The translations under genes were made by a program, and so were the position numbers. Below are positions 1 to 9,417 of a stretch of DNA of 44,140 bases, piece by piece. The notes under the pieces are model-generated. The model saw only the letters and a program-made list of their open reading frames with translations. It was not told the origin of the DNA and made no database searches. The stretch comes from Azoarcus sp. (GTDB lineage: Bacteria; Pseudomonadota; Gammaproteobacteria; Burkholderiales; Rhodocyclaceae): contig JAISCE010000008.1 of the NCBI GenBank assembly GCA_031265765.1, positions 1 to 44,140 of the forward strand. Reading direction: 5' to 3'. Position 1 is the first letter of the stretch; each line of letters opens with the position of its first letter.

Positions 1-2
1 TC

Positions 3-407
3 GTCCGCCTCGGCAACACCGAATACCGCCTGCGCCATATCCAAAGCAAAACCGAAGCCGACGCCAAGGAAATCATCGCCCAACTCGATGACGGCAAAAA
101 ATTCGACAAACTCCTCAAACGCTCCACCGACGAAGCCACCCGCGACAAAGGCGGCGACCTCGGCTGGAAAATTCCCGTCGCCCTCCCGCCTGAAGTCGCC
201 GACCGCATCCGCCCGCTCAAAGTCGGCGAACACACCAAGACCCCCGCTAAACTCGGCGACGCTTGGCACGTCTTCCGCATCGAAGAACAACGCCCCTTCA
301 CCTCGCCCAAACGCGAAGAACTCGTCCCGCAACTCCTGGAAGGACTCATCCAGACCAAGACCGCCCAATACCTCGACAGCCTCAAAGCCGTCGCGCAAGT
401 CAAATAG
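3..407 (+). CDS. Parvulin-type peptidyl-prolyl cis-trans isomerase, C-terminal part (5' end outside window)
   Basis: The reading frame is open from the left edge to a TAG at 405-407, giving 134 residues. It shows a rotamase (PpiC/SurA) domain: a start around RLRHIQSKTEADA, then LLKRSTDEATRDKGGDLGW, which is the usual parvulin K-GGDLGW signature, and a closing WHVFRIEEQRPF strand. A short helical tail follows, rich in Lys and Gln. Family knowledge: such proteins are periplasmic chaperones that isomerise X-Pro bonds in outer-membrane proteins. The N-terminal signal and chaperone part lie outside the window, so SurA, PpiD-like or PrsA-like membership cannot be decided. It is followed 23 nt later by an unrelated recG remnant. 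Confidence 0.8.
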   Translation, partial: VRLGNTEYRLRHIQSKTEADAKEIIAQLDDGKKFDKLLKRSTDEATRDKGGDLGWKIPVALPPEVADRIRPLKVGEHTKTPAKLGDAWHVFRIEEQRPFTSPKREELVPQLLEGLIQTKTAQYLDSLKAVAQVK

Positions 408-430
408 CCCTCGCCGAACAGGAACGCCGG

Positions 431-715
431 ATGCCGTCGCTTCACAACGAACAGTTGCCGCGCTGGACAATCTACGAACAAAGCGACGGCTTCGCCATCG
501 CCCGCGAAGACCTGCGCATTTGCGGCCCCGGCGAATTCATCGGTGCGCGGCAAAGCGGGCTACCCCTGCTGCGCTACGCCGACCTCGAAACCGATGGCGA
601 CATGATCGGTATGGCGCGGGACGTGGCCGAAGAACTGCTCGCCACCGCGCCGGAAGCCGCCGACAAGCTGCTCGCGCGTTGGTTTGGCGGACGCGAAGCC
701 CTGCTGCGCGCCTGA
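431..715 (+). pseudogene. recG: recG 3'-terminal fragment (ATP-dependent DNA helicase remnant)
   Basis: From about 467 the frame reads IYEQSDGFAIAREDL, then CGPGEFIGARQSG, and ends WFGGREALLRA. This matches the last roughly 80 residues of RecG, including the TRG (translocation) motif. Everything upstream (wedge domain, helicase motifs I-VI) is missing; the sequence before 431 belongs to the prolyl isomerase gene in another frame. The Arg of the usual RGPGE motif is Cys here, which fits loss of selection. The open frame could start at ATG 431, but no ribosome-binding site is obvious and a RecG tail alone would not be a helicase. The stop codon directly abuts the stop codon of the convergent antiporter gene. 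Confidence 0.75.
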
Positions 716-2464
716 TCAGGTAATCACGAAACGATCCGGGCATTTCAGCCCGACGCCGGTTACTTTGCCTTCGCCGTCCACACTGCGCACGGTCAGTTCA
801 AACAGTCCGATGCCGACGCGGTCGCCGACGACGACCCGGCGTCCGATACGCTTGCGCAGCAGTTCGCCGAGCGTCAGCGGCTTTTCTTCTTCCGCGAGCG
901 TGAAGCCGTAGGCCGCCGCCAGTTCGCCCGAGGCGCAGGACGGGGCGACGGTGAATTCGCCGAAGAAACCGGCGTGGGCGCTCAGTTCGGTGTCGGTGCC
1001 GCCGCGCGCGAACAGTTTGGCGAGTTGTTCGGCGTGCTCCTCGCTGGCGACGAACCAGACCAGATCGCCCGCGGTGAGGCGGGTGTCGATGCGCAAGGGC
1101 TGCACCTCGCCGCCGCGCACCAGCGACACGCAGCGCACGGCCAGCCCGCCGCATTCGGCGGCAACGTCGTCGGGATGACGGTTTTCGGCGGCGGAGCCGC
1201 TTTCGGCGCGGAATTCGAGCAGGTCGAGCGTGGCGCGGTCATCGACCCAGACTTCGCGCCGGTCGATGGGTTCGTCCCGCGGCGGCACCGAGACTTTCAA
1301 CCAGTGCGCCGCCATCGGCACGGTGGCGCCTTGCACGATGAGCGAAAGCAGCACGACCACGAATGTGATGTTGAAAAGCAGGATCGACTCCGGTACGCCA
1401 TTGACCACCGGCACGATCGCCAGCACGATGGGCACGGCGCCGCGCAGTCCCACCCATGACATGTAGGCGACTTCGCGCCTGGGGAAGCGGAAAGGCAGCA
1501 GCCCCGTCAGGACGGCGAACGGACGGGCGACCAGCATCAGGAATACCGCCATCGCAATGGCGCCGGAGGCGTGGTCCAGCAGTTGCATGGGCTTCACCAG
1601 CAGGCCGAGTACGAGGAACATGCAGGCTTGCGCAAGCCAGGCCAGGCCGTCCATGACCCGCAGCACATGTTCGGTGGCGTGGCAGCGCCGGTTGCCGGCG
1701 ATCACGCCGGCGACATAAACGGCGAGAAAGCCGCTGCCTCCCAGCAGGTTGGCGGCGGCGAAGATCATCAGCCCGCCGGAGACGATGAGCAGCGCATAAA
1801 GCCCCTCGGCCAGATGCAGACGCAGGAGCAGGCGCGCCAGCACGATACCGCCGAGAAAGCCGAATCCGCCGCCGAGCGCCATCTGTGAGGCCAGCATGCG
1901 CGCGAAGTTGAGCCATCCGGCCTGCCCGCCGTTGACCAGCATGTCGACCAGTACGGTCACGAGCAGGATGGCCATGGGATCGTTGGCGCCGGATTCGATT
2001 TCGAGCGTCGATTGCACCCGTTCGTTGAGCCGCACGCCGCCGTTGCGCAGCAGGGTGAACACCGCCGCCGCGTCGGTCGAACCGACGATGGCGGCAAGCA
2101 GCATGCCCATGGGCCAGTCCACGCCGAAAAGCCAGATCACGAAGACGCCGAGCACCGCCGTGGTGCCGATCACGCCCCAGGTCGCCAGCACCGTTGCCGG
2201 CCACAGAGCCACCCGCAGGCTGGACATGCGCGTGCGCAGGCCGCCGTCGAGCAGGATCACCGCCAGCGCCAGGCTGCTGACCAGCGACGCGGTGTTGAAA
2301 TCGTCGAACCTGACGCCGCCCGGCCCGTCTTCCCCGGCGATCATCCCCACCGTCAGGAACAACAGCAGCAAGGGCATTCCCAGCCGGGCCGACAAAGTGC
2401 TCGCCACGACGCTGATGAAAAGCAGTATGCCCGCCCCCAGGAAAAATGCGTTGCCTCCGTCCAT
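716..2464 (-). CDS. nhaP2: K+/H+ antiporter, NhaP2/CvrA type
   Basis: The 582-residue product is of family-typical length. About 400 hydrophobic residues form the CPA1 antiporter core, with motifs GSTDAAAVF and LEIESGANDPMA (the Asn-Asp ion-binding pair) and WVGLRGAVPIVLA. A cytoplasmic TrkA_C-like domain (about 405-480) and a C-terminal transporter-associated domain (about 490-580) follow, as in E. coli CvrA (YcgO). Known role: inner-membrane exchange of K+ for H+ in osmotic and pH homeostasis. Its ATG overlaps the stop of the upstream response regulator (TGATG), so the antiporter is translationally coupled to a two-component system that may control it (inference). Confidence 0.93.
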   Translation of the reverse strand: MDGGNAFFLGAGILLFISVVASTLSARLGMPLLLLFLTVGMIAGEDGPGGVRFDDFNTASLVSSLALAVILLDGGLRTRMSSLRVALWPATVLATWGVIGTTAVLGVFVIWLFGVDWPMGMLLAAIVGSTDAAAVFTLLRNGGVRLNERVQSTLEIESGANDPMAILLVTVLVDMLVNGGQAGWLNFARMLASQMALGGGFGFLGGIVLARLLLRLHLAEGLYALLIVSGGLMIFAAANLLGGSGFLAVYVAGVIAGNRRCHATEHVLRVMDGLAWLAQACMFLVLGLLVKPMQLLDHASGAIAMAVFLMLVARPFAVLTGLLPFRFPRREVAYMSWVGLRGAVPIVLAIVPVVNGVPESILLFNITFVVVLLSLIVQGATVPMAAHWLKVSVPPRDEPIDRREVWVDDRATLDLLEFRAESGSAAENRHPDDVAAECGGLAVRCVSLVRGGEVQPLRIDTRLTAGDLVWFVASEEHAEQLAKLFARGGTDTELSAHAGFFGEFTVAPSCASGELAAAYGFTLAEEEKPLTLGELLRKRIGRRVVVGDRVGIGLFELTVRSVDGEGKVTGVGLKCPDRFVIT

Positions 2465-3105
2465 CAGCGCCCCGCTTCGTCTGCTTCGACGGCCACGATC
2501 TGCCGGACGAGGCTGGCGAGCGACTGCGCGCCCATTTTTTCCATGACTCGCGCGCGGTGGACTTCCACGGTCTTGATACTGATGCTCAACTTGTCGGCGA
2601 CCTGTTTGTTGAGTTTGCCCGCGACGACGAGATCGAGCACTTCGCGCTCGCGCACGGTGAGCTGCGCCAGCCGCTGTGCGGTATCGGCCTCGCTGCGGCG
2701 GCGCGTGCGCGCCCCGCGTTCGTGCGCGAGGCAGTCATCGACGAGGCGGAGCATGTCTTCGGCGGCAAAAGGCTTTTCGATGAAGTCCGCCGCGCCTTTT
2801 TTGAGCGCCGCCACCGCCATCGGCACGTCGCCATGGCCGGTGATGAAAATCACCGGCAGCGTCGAACGGCGGCGGCAAAGTTCCTCGAACAATTCCAGGC
2901 CGCTCATGCCCGGCATGCGCACATCGAGCACGAGGCAGCCCGCAAGCTTTTCGTTCCAGGCCGCGAGAAAATCCTCGGCGCGGGGAAAAGCGCCGACCTT
3001 GTACTTGTGCGATTCCAGCAGCCAGACCAGGGAATCGCGCTGCGCCTCGTCGTCGTCGACGATGAAAACCTGTTGTTCTATCAGCGCCTCACTCACGGGC
3101 GGCAT
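2464..3105 (-). CDS. FixJ/NarL-type response regulator
   Basis: The 213-residue protein has a receiver domain at residues 11-125 with acidic cluster D17-D19, phospho-acceptor D61 (LVLDVRMPGMSG), T88 and K111. It is joined to a LuxR-type helix-turn-helix at about 148-205 (LTVREREVLDLVVAGKLNKQ, then SIKTVEVHRARVMEKM). The start at 3105 gives the normal MPPVSEAL-x-QQVFIVDDD beginning; a longer frame upstream only reads through the kinase gene. The gene overlaps the kinase stop by 17 nt and the antiporter start by one base, so all three genes form one transcription unit. The target genes are not visible. Confidence 0.92.
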   Translation of the reverse strand: MPPVSEALIEQQVFIVDDDEAQRDSLVWLLESHKYKVGAFPRAEDFLAAWNEKLAGCLVLDVRMPGMSGLELFEELCRRRSTLPVIFITGHGDVPMAVAALKKGAADFIEKPFAAEDMLRLVDDCLAHERGARTRRRSEADTAQRLAQLTVREREVLDLVVAGKLNKQVADKLSISIKTVEVHRARVMEKMGAQSLASLVRQIVAVEADEAGR

Positions 3106-4207
3106 CCTCCACGGGCAGGGTAAAGGCAAATATGGTACCGCCTTCCGGATTGGATTCGACGGCAAGACGTCCATCGTGGAATTCAACGATCGAGCGGCAG
3201 ATGGCCAACCCCATTCCCATGCCGTCGTCCTTGGTCGTGAAAAAGGGCTGGAACAGGCGTTCGCGGTCTTCCTCGTCGATGCCGTGGCCACGGTCGATCA
3301 CCGCGATCTCGACCAGTCGCCCGCCGCAGGCGCGCGCCCGCACGGTGAGCGTACATTCCTCGCCGGACGCATCTTTCATCGCATCGAAGCCGTTCCTCAC
3401 GAGGTTGAGGACGACCTGTTCGATCATGATGCGGTCGGCATGCACGTCGGGCAGGCCGGGGGCGATGTCGACCGTCAGTCGCATGCTTCGGCGGCGGGCG
3501 TCGATTTCGGCGAAGGCGAGCGCCTCGTCGAGAATGGCGGCGACCGGCACTGCGCTGCGGCGCGGCTCGCTTTTTTTCACGAACTCGCGGATGCGGCGGA
3601 TGATCTTGCCGGCGCGTTCGGCCTGGGCAGCCGCTTTTTGTATCGCGGGCTGCAATTCCCGCGCGCCCGCGCCCGCTTGTATGCGCGCGGCGCACCCATT
3701 GCAATAATTGGCGATGGCCGATAGCGGCTGGTTGATCTCGTGCGCCAGCATCGACGCCATTTCGCCCATGGTGATCAGCCGCGCGGTGCGGGAAATGCGT
3801 TCTTCCTGCTGCCGGGCGATTTCGGCGGTTTTCTTGCGGTCGGTAATGTCCGTGGCGATGCCCAGCCGGACGACGCGCCCGTCCACCCAACGCATCGCCT
3901 GCTCGCGCACGTGATACCAGCGCCCGGTGCGCGGCTGCGGCAACTCGCCGTCGAACAACTCGCAAGGCGCGTCGGCGGCACCGAGTCCGCGCGGATCGAC
4001 CCGGTAATCGCCGCGCTCGGGCAAAGGCACGACCAGACCGTGCAAAACCCAACCCGCGGTATCGGCGCCATGCAAGGCACGGAAAGCGCGATTGGCAAAA
4101 AGGATTTCGCCGTCGCGCGCATCGGCCGCGTATACGGCGGCCTCCAGACCGTCGAGCACGGCTTCCAGGCGCTCTCGCGCATCATCGTCCGCCACTGCGT
4201 TTTCCAT
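3089..4207 (-). CDS. PAS-domain sensor histidine kinase
   Basis: With the start at 4207 the protein has 372 residues and no membrane segment, so it is a soluble sensor. A PAS domain (about residues 14-120, ending LGIATDITDRKK) precedes a dimerisation helix with phospho-accepting His in MLAHEINQPL (H156). An HATPase domain follows with N-box EQVVLNLVRNGFDAM, G1 DRGHGI, F-box FFTTKDDGMG and G2 GMGLAICRSIVEFHDG. ATG 4207 is preferred because GGGAGG lies four bases upstream; in-frame starts at 4228 (ATG) and 4261 (GTG) are alternatives. The architecture resembles FixL/TodS-like kinases. No haem-PAS signature was identified, so the signal is unknown. Confidence 0.9.
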   Translation of the reverse strand: MENAVADDDARERLEAVLDGLEAAVYAADARDGEILFANRAFRALHGADTAGWVLHGLVVPLPERGDYRVDPRGLGAADAPCELFDGELPQPRTGRWYHVREQAMRWVDGRVVRLGIATDITDRKKTAEIARQQEERISRTARLITMGEMASMLAHEINQPLSAIANYCNGCAARIQAGAGARELQPAIQKAAAQAERAGKIIRRIREFVKKSEPRRSAVPVAAILDEALAFAEIDARRRSMRLTVDIAPGLPDVHADRIMIEQVVLNLVRNGFDAMKDASGEECTLTVRARACGGRLVEIAVIDRGHGIDEEDRERLFQPFFTTKDDGMGMGLAICRSIVEFHDGRLAVESNPEGGTIFAFTLPVEDAARE

Positions 4208-4420
4208 GTCCCTCCCGTGGGAATCCATTGCATGCTGGATTCTGTTTCGGCCCTTCGTCACGGAGAGCCGCCGAAACCGTCAGTTTAATGTGAATGCAGC
4301 CCGGATTTTGCGCGACTTGGGCTAGAATGCGACGCGGAAGCTTTTGCGCGCATTCGTCAAAAAAGCGTGTAGAGCGCAGTAAATAAAAATGCGACAAACT
4401 TTTTGACAGCGAGAATAACA

Positions 4421-4987
4421 ATGTATCTGGACTTAATCCGCCTGAACGATCTCCGGCGCATGCGCGACGAAGCCGATCTCCTTGTGGACGGACCTGCTGT
4501 CGAAGCCGCCATTGCCCGCATGGCGGCCGGTATCGCCGCGCGGCTGGCCGATGCCGATCCGCTCGTATTCGCCGTCATGAATGGCGGGTTGATACTGACC
4601 GGGCACTTGCTGCCGCAGCTCGATTTCCCGCTTGAGATATCGTATCTCCATGCCACCAGATATGGCAATGCCATTTCCGGCGAGGATATCGAGTGGCGCG
4701 CTCGCCCGGACGCCAACGTACAAGGCCGCACCGTGCTAGTCGTCGACGACGTGCTCGATGTCGGCAACACCCTGCTTGCCATCACCGATCACCTGCGCGA
4801 GCTCGGCGCGCGCGAGACACTGACTGCCGTGCTGGTCAACAAACTGCACGAACGCAAGGCCCGCCCCGGCCTGTGCGCCGATTTCACCGGACTGGAACTG
4901 CCCGACCGTTTCCTCTTTGGCTCCGGCATGGATTACCGCGGCTACTGGCGTAATGCTGTAGGCATTTACGCGGTCAAGGAGCTATGA
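4421..4987 (+). CDS. hpt: Hypoxanthine-guanine phosphoribosyltransferase
   Basis: The 188-residue type I phosphoribosyltransferase shows the PRPP loop VLVVDDVLDVGNTLLAI, an upstream VMNGGLILTGHLLPQL flexible-loop region, and the C-terminal GLELPDRFLFGSGMDYRGYWRN seen in betaproteobacterial Hpt-like enzymes. It salvages hypoxanthine and guanine to IMP and GMP in the cytoplasm. ATG 4421 is chosen over an in-frame TTG at 4403 because it gives the conserved N-terminus and has a weak GAGAA upstream. A TAGAAT hexamer at 4323-4328 could be its -10 element, without a convincing -35. The stop overlaps the next gene (ATGA). Confidence 0.88.
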   Translation: MYLDLIRLNDLRRMRDEADLLVDGPAVEAAIARMAAGIAARLADADPLVFAVMNGGLILTGHLLPQLDFPLEISYLHATRYGNAISGEDIEWRARPDANVQGRTVLVVDDVLDVGNTLLAITDHLRELGARETLTAVLVNKLHERKARPGLCADFTGLELPDRFLFGSGMDYRGYWRNAVGIYAVKEL

Positions 4988-5337
4988 AGATGCTGGTAAC
5001 CTTCAAGTCCGATGCCGGTGCCGACGTCATCATGTTCGGCGACGACGCTGGGCGGCTGCTCGCCGTGCTCGGCAAGGATGCCGCCGAGGCCAAGGGCATC
5101 GTCACCGTCGAACGGCTGCCGGAAGCCATCTCGCGCCTGCAAGCCGCCATCGACGCCGACCGCGCGCGGCAGGACGCGAAAAGCGCCGCCGGGCGCGAAG
5201 CCGAAGAAGACGCCGAACGCGAAGCGGGCCGCGGCGGCATGGCGGCTTCCGTCAACCTGGCCCAGCGCGCCTGGCCGCTCCTCGATTTGCTACGGCGCGC
5301 GCAAACCGGCGGCGCGCCGGTGGTCTGGGGCGTTTGA
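4984..5337 (+). CDS. DUF1840 domain-containing protein
   Basis: The product is a small 117-residue soluble protein. It begins with MLVTFKSDAGADVIMFGDDAGRLL and ends with NLAQRAWPLLDLLRRA, both characteristic of the DUF1840 family, whose function is unknown. A charged, coiled-coil-like Ala/Glu/Arg stretch fills the middle (about 50-85). AAGGAG lies two bases before ATG 4984, which is tight; ATG 4990 has better spacing and may be the true start. It overlaps hpt by four bases, and the kinase-like gene follows 13 nt later, suggesting one operon. Confidence 0.85.
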   Translation: MKMLVTFKSDAGADVIMFGDDAGRLLAVLGKDAAEAKGIVTVERLPEAISRLQAAIDADRARQDAKSAAGREAEEDAEREAGRGGMAASVNLAQRAWPLLDLLRRAQTGGAPVVWGV

Positions 5338-5350
5338 GAGAAGTGCGCAC

Positions 5351-5956
5351 TTGATCCGCATCGACACGCCCTGCTACCGTATCTTGACCGCCGACGCCGA
5401 AATCATCGAGCGCGACAGCCATGGCGCAAAGGTATTGCTGCTCCCCGATGAAAGCTACTTCAAGCTCTTTCGCCGCAAGCGGCTGTTATCGTCGGCGCTG
5501 TGGCGGCCCTATGCGCAACGCTTTGCCGATGCTTGCCGCGCGCTGGCCGAGCGGCGCATTCCCTGTCCCGAAGTCATCGCCCTGTATCGCATTTCGTCCA
5601 TCGAGCGCGACGCCGTGCATTACCGCCCCTTGCCGGGGCAGACCCTTCGCCAGATATTGAAACAAGGCATCGACGAAGCGGATGCCGCGCAACTGCGCCG
5701 GCAACTTGGCGCTTTCGTCGCCCGCCTGCATTCCGTGGGCATTTATTTCCGCTCGCTGCATCTTGGCAACATCATGTTGACCCCGCAAAAAACGCTGGGA
5801 CTCATCGACCTTGCCGACATGCGCATATACCGGCACAGCCTGGGCGGCATCCTGCGCCAGCGCAACCTCAAGCACATGCTGCGCTATCCGGAAGAAGCCG
5901 GATGGCTTGCCGGGAGCGGAGAATTTCTCACCGCCTACCGTGCCAATGCGGTGTGA
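5351..5956 (+). CDS. Protein-kinase-like (toluene-tolerance/LPS-kinase type) protein
   Basis: The product has about 201 residues. No ATG is available at the proper N-terminus; a TTG at 5351 preceded by GAGAGAAG gives LIRIDTPCYRILTADAEIIE, the expected beginning for this family. Kinase-fold traces are GAKVLLLPDESYFKLFRRKR (nucleotide-binding lobe with Lys), then a catalytic loop SLHLGNIML and a metal-binding equivalent LGLIDLADM. The classical HRD is replaced by SLHLGN and DFG by DLAD, as in small lipopolysaccharide-kinase-like proteins. Substrate unknown. It sits 13 nt after the DUF1840 gene and converges on modC. Confidence 0.75.
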   Translation: MIRIDTPCYRILTADAEIIERDSHGAKVLLLPDESYFKLFRRKRLLSSALWRPYAQRFADACRALAERRIPCPEVIALYRISSIERDAVHYRPLPGQTLRQILKQGIDEADAAQLRRQLGAFVARLHSVGIYFRSLHLGNIMLTPQKTLGLIDLADMRIYRHSLGGILRQRNLKHMLRYPEEAGWLAGSGEFLTAYRANAV

Positions 5957-5991
5957 CCGGGGAATGGATTCCGTGACGCCGGAAAGGCCGC

Positions 5992-7059
5992 TTACAGCAG
6001 CGCCACCGATTTCACCTGCGCCACGACCGCCAGTCCCGGCGCGATGGCAAGCGCGCGCCGGGAACGCTCGGTGATGCGGGCCAGCAGCAAGGGGCCGCCG
6101 TCCGCGAGTTGCAATTGTACGAGCGCATGTCCGGGCGCGACGGCATCGGCGACGGCAGCGACGGTTGCGGGCAGGGCGTTCAGAATGCTGGTGTCCCCAT
6201 GCGCATTCAATGCGAGGCTGACATCGCTGGCATGGATGCGGCAGCGCAGGCGGCTGCCGGGCGCTTTTCCGTGTCCGGGGACGTAGAGCCTGCCGCCGGG
6301 GAATTCCAGCCGGGCAAGACCGTCCGCTTCGTGCGCGGCAACCGTCGTCTCCAGCACCACGCCCGCGTCGTCGGCGAAAGCGGGGCCGAGATCGAGCCGC
6401 GCAAGGGTTTCCATGAGCGGGCCGCTCGCGGCGACGCGCCCGTTTTCGATGAGCGCCAGATGGTCGGCGAGCCGCGCCACTTCGTCGGGCGAGTGGCTGA
6501 CGTAGAGCACGGGAATGTCCAGTTCTTCCCGCAGGGCCTCCAGATAGGGCAGGATTTCCTGCTTTTTCTTCATGTCCAGCGCGGCGAGGGGCTCATCCAG
6601 GAGCAACAGCCGGGGACGGGTCAGGAGCGCGCGCGCAATGGCGACCCGTTGCCGCTCGCCGCCGGAGAGCCGGTCGGGTGCGCGCGGTAAAAGCGCGCGG
6701 ATGCCCAGGAGATCGAGCATGGCGTCGAACCCTTCGCCCCCGGCGTTCCCCGCCCGCTTCATGCCGTATTCGAGATTGCCGCGCACGGAAAGATGCGGGA
6801 ACAGGCTTGCTTCCTGGAAGACCAATCCCAGCGGGCGTTCATGAGTCGGCAGGAAAATGCCGCGTTCGTCGTCCTGCCAGACTTGGCCTTCGATGCTCAG
6901 GAAGCCGCCCGTCGCGCGCTCCAGCCCGGCCATGCAGCGCAGCACGGTGGTCTTGCCGGAGCCGGAAGGGCCGAACAGGGCGGTGATGCCTTTTTCCGGC
7001 AGGCGCAGGTCGACATCCAGTATGAAACCGGGATAGTCGATGCGGAATCGCGCTTCCAT
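5992..7059 (-). CDS. modC: Molybdate ABC transporter ATP-binding protein
   Basis: The 355-residue ATPase has Walker A GPSGSGKTT, Q-loop LVFQEASLFPHLSVRGNL, signature LSGGERQRVAIARAL, Walker B LLLLDEPLAALD and switch His in YVSHSPDEVA. A C-terminal TOBE/Mop domain (about the last 70 residues) follows, as is standard for ModC. It energises molybdate import at the inner membrane. ATG 7059 overlaps the modB stop by one base (TGATG) and has GGAG six bases upstream; ATG 7071 is an alternative that would overlap modB by 13 nt. It is the last gene of modABC. Confidence 0.95.
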   Translation of the reverse strand: MEARFRIDYPGFILDVDLRLPEKGITALFGPSGSGKTTVLRCMAGLERATGGFLSIEGQVWQDDERGIFLPTHERPLGLVFQEASLFPHLSVRGNLEYGMKRAGNAGGEGFDAMLDLLGIRALLPRAPDRLSGGERQRVAIARALLTRPRLLLLDEPLAALDMKKKQEILPYLEALREELDIPVLYVSHSPDEVARLADHLALIENGRVAASGPLMETLARLDLGPAFADDAGVVLETTVAAHEADGLARLEFPGGRLYVPGHGKAPGSRLRCRIHASDVSLALNAHGDTSILNALPATVAAVADAVAPGHALVQLQLADGGPLLLARITERSRRALAIAPGLAVVAQVKSVALL

Positions 7060-7733
7060 CACCGGCTCCATGAACTCCGCTGGCGGCGGCTGTAGAGCAA
7101 CAGCAGGACGATGAAGCTGAAAAGCACCATGCCGCCCGCCAGCCAGTGGGCCTGGGCGTAGTCGCCGTTTTCCACGTAATCGTAGATTTTTACCGACAGG
7201 ACCTGGGTTTTGCCGGGGATGTTGCCGCCCATCATGAGCACGACACCGAATTCGCCCACCGTGTGCGCAAAGCCCAGGATGGCGGCGGTCGCGAAGCCGG
7301 GTCGGGCGAGCGGCACGGCGACGCTGAAGAACGCATCCCAGGGCGTGGCCCGCAAGCTCGCCGCGACTTCCAGCGGACGCTTGCCGATGGCTTCAAAGGC
7401 GTTCTGGATGGGCTGGACCACGAAGGGGAGCGAATACAGGATGGAGGCCACTACCAGTCCGGCAAAGGTGAAGGGCAGCCGTTGCAGTTCCATGGCATCC
7501 ATCGCCTTGCCGATGAAGCCGTGCGGCCCGAAAACGAGCAGCAGATAGAATCCCAATACCGTGGGCGGCAGCACCAGCGGCAGGGAGACGACCGCGCCGA
7601 CCGCGCCTTTCAGGCGCGAGTGGGTATTGGCCAGCCACCAGGCGATCGGGGCGCCGATCAGGAGCAGCAGCACGGTGACGAGCGTCGCCAGTTTGCAGGT
7701 GAGCCAGATGGCGGCAAGGCTGGAATTGTCCAT
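7059..7733 (-). CDS. modB: Molybdate ABC transporter permease
   Basis: The 224-residue integral membrane protein has five or six hydrophobic segments. Its EAA loop ([25 protein letters not shown]) docks the ATPase. [15 protein letters not shown] and [18 protein letters not shown] are hallmark ModB stretches. It forms the channel of the molybdate importer with ModA and ModC. The gene starts 74 nt after modA and is coupled to modC by a one-base overlap. Confidence 0.95.
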   Translation of the reverse strand: MDNSSLAAIWLTCKLATLVTVLLLLIGAPIAWWLANTHSRLKGAVGAVVSLPLVLPPTVLGFYLLLVFGPHGFIGKAMDAMELQRLPFTFAGLVVASILYSLPFVVQPIQNAFEAIGKRPLEVAASLRATPWDAFFSVAVPLARPGFATAAILGFAHTVGEFGVVLMMGGNIPGKTQVLSVKIYDYVENGDYAQAHWLAGGMVLFSFIVLLLLYSRRQRSSWSR

Positions 7734-7807
7734 GTTCGTCCACCCAGAGGGGAAACGCGGGCAGCGGGGCGGGCGACGCGGCCCATGTCCCGCGATTTTC
7801 GTCCGCT

Positions 7808-8902
<1,095 letters not shown>

Positions 8903-9334
8903 ATGGCAAACATCAGCGCCCGCAACTGTTTTTCCGGCGTCGTCGGCAAGGTGGAAACCGGCCCGGTCAATGCCCGGGTGGAATTGACGCTCGCTGGCGG
9001 CGACAGAATCGTCGCCATCGTAACCCATGAAAGCGTCGAGGCGCTGGCGCTCGTTCCCGGCGTGGCGGCCATGGCTTTCGTCAAGGCTTCGTGGGTACTG
9101 TTATTGGCGGGCGGCGAGAAAATCCGCTTTTCCGCGCGCAACCATTTGCCGGGCATGGTCGTCTCGGTGGAAAAAGGCGCGGTCAACAGCGATGTGGCGG
9201 TCAGGCTCACGGGGGGCAGTGTTGTCCATGCCATCGTCACCAACGGGGCCGTGCTGGAACTGGGGCTGAAACCCGGCGCGCCGGCTTCCGTGCTGTTCAA
9301 GGCAAGCCATGTGATTCTCGGCGTCCCGGCCTGA
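8903..9334 (+). CDS. modG: Tandem-Mop molbindin (molybdate storage/binding protein)
   Basis: The 143-residue protein consists of two consecutive Mop/TOBE domains. Each begins ISARNCFSG or FSARNHLPG and ends in VKASWVLL or FKASHVILG. Two-domain molbindins such as Azotobacter ModG form trimers that bind several molybdate ions in the cytoplasm and buffer intracellular molybdenum. There is no signal peptide or DNA-binding part. It is transcribed away from modABC and shares the intergenic operator, so joint ModE control is likely (inference). The name modG rests on architecture. Confidence 0.88.
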   Translation: MANISARNCFSGVVGKVETGPVNARVELTLAGGDRIVAIVTHESVEALALVPGVAAMAFVKASWVLLLAGGEKIRFSARNHLPGMVVSVEKGAVNSDVAVRLTGGSVVHAIVTNGAVLELGLKPGAPASVLFKASHVILGVPA

Positions 9335-9372
9335 ACGGTTGCGGCGGACATGCCGGGACAATGTGCGTCGGT

Positions 9373-9411
9373 GCCGGAGGCTCCCCGGCGGTCGCGGGCG
9401 GCTTGCCCGCG
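9373..9411. terminator. Twin GC hairpins between convergent genes
   Basis: Between the molbindin stop and the convergent hydrolase stop lie GCCGG-aggctcc-CCGGC (about 9373-9389) and CGCGGGC-ggctt-GCCCGCG (9393-9411). There is no T-run on either side, so they may help termination in both directions without being textbook intrinsic terminators. Confidence 0.4.
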
Positions 9412-9417
9412 CCGGCG

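Noticed and set aside
2012..3724. 570-codon plus-strand frame spanning antiporter, regulator and kinase
   Set aside because: It crosses three well-supported minus-strand genes and has no recognisable domain.
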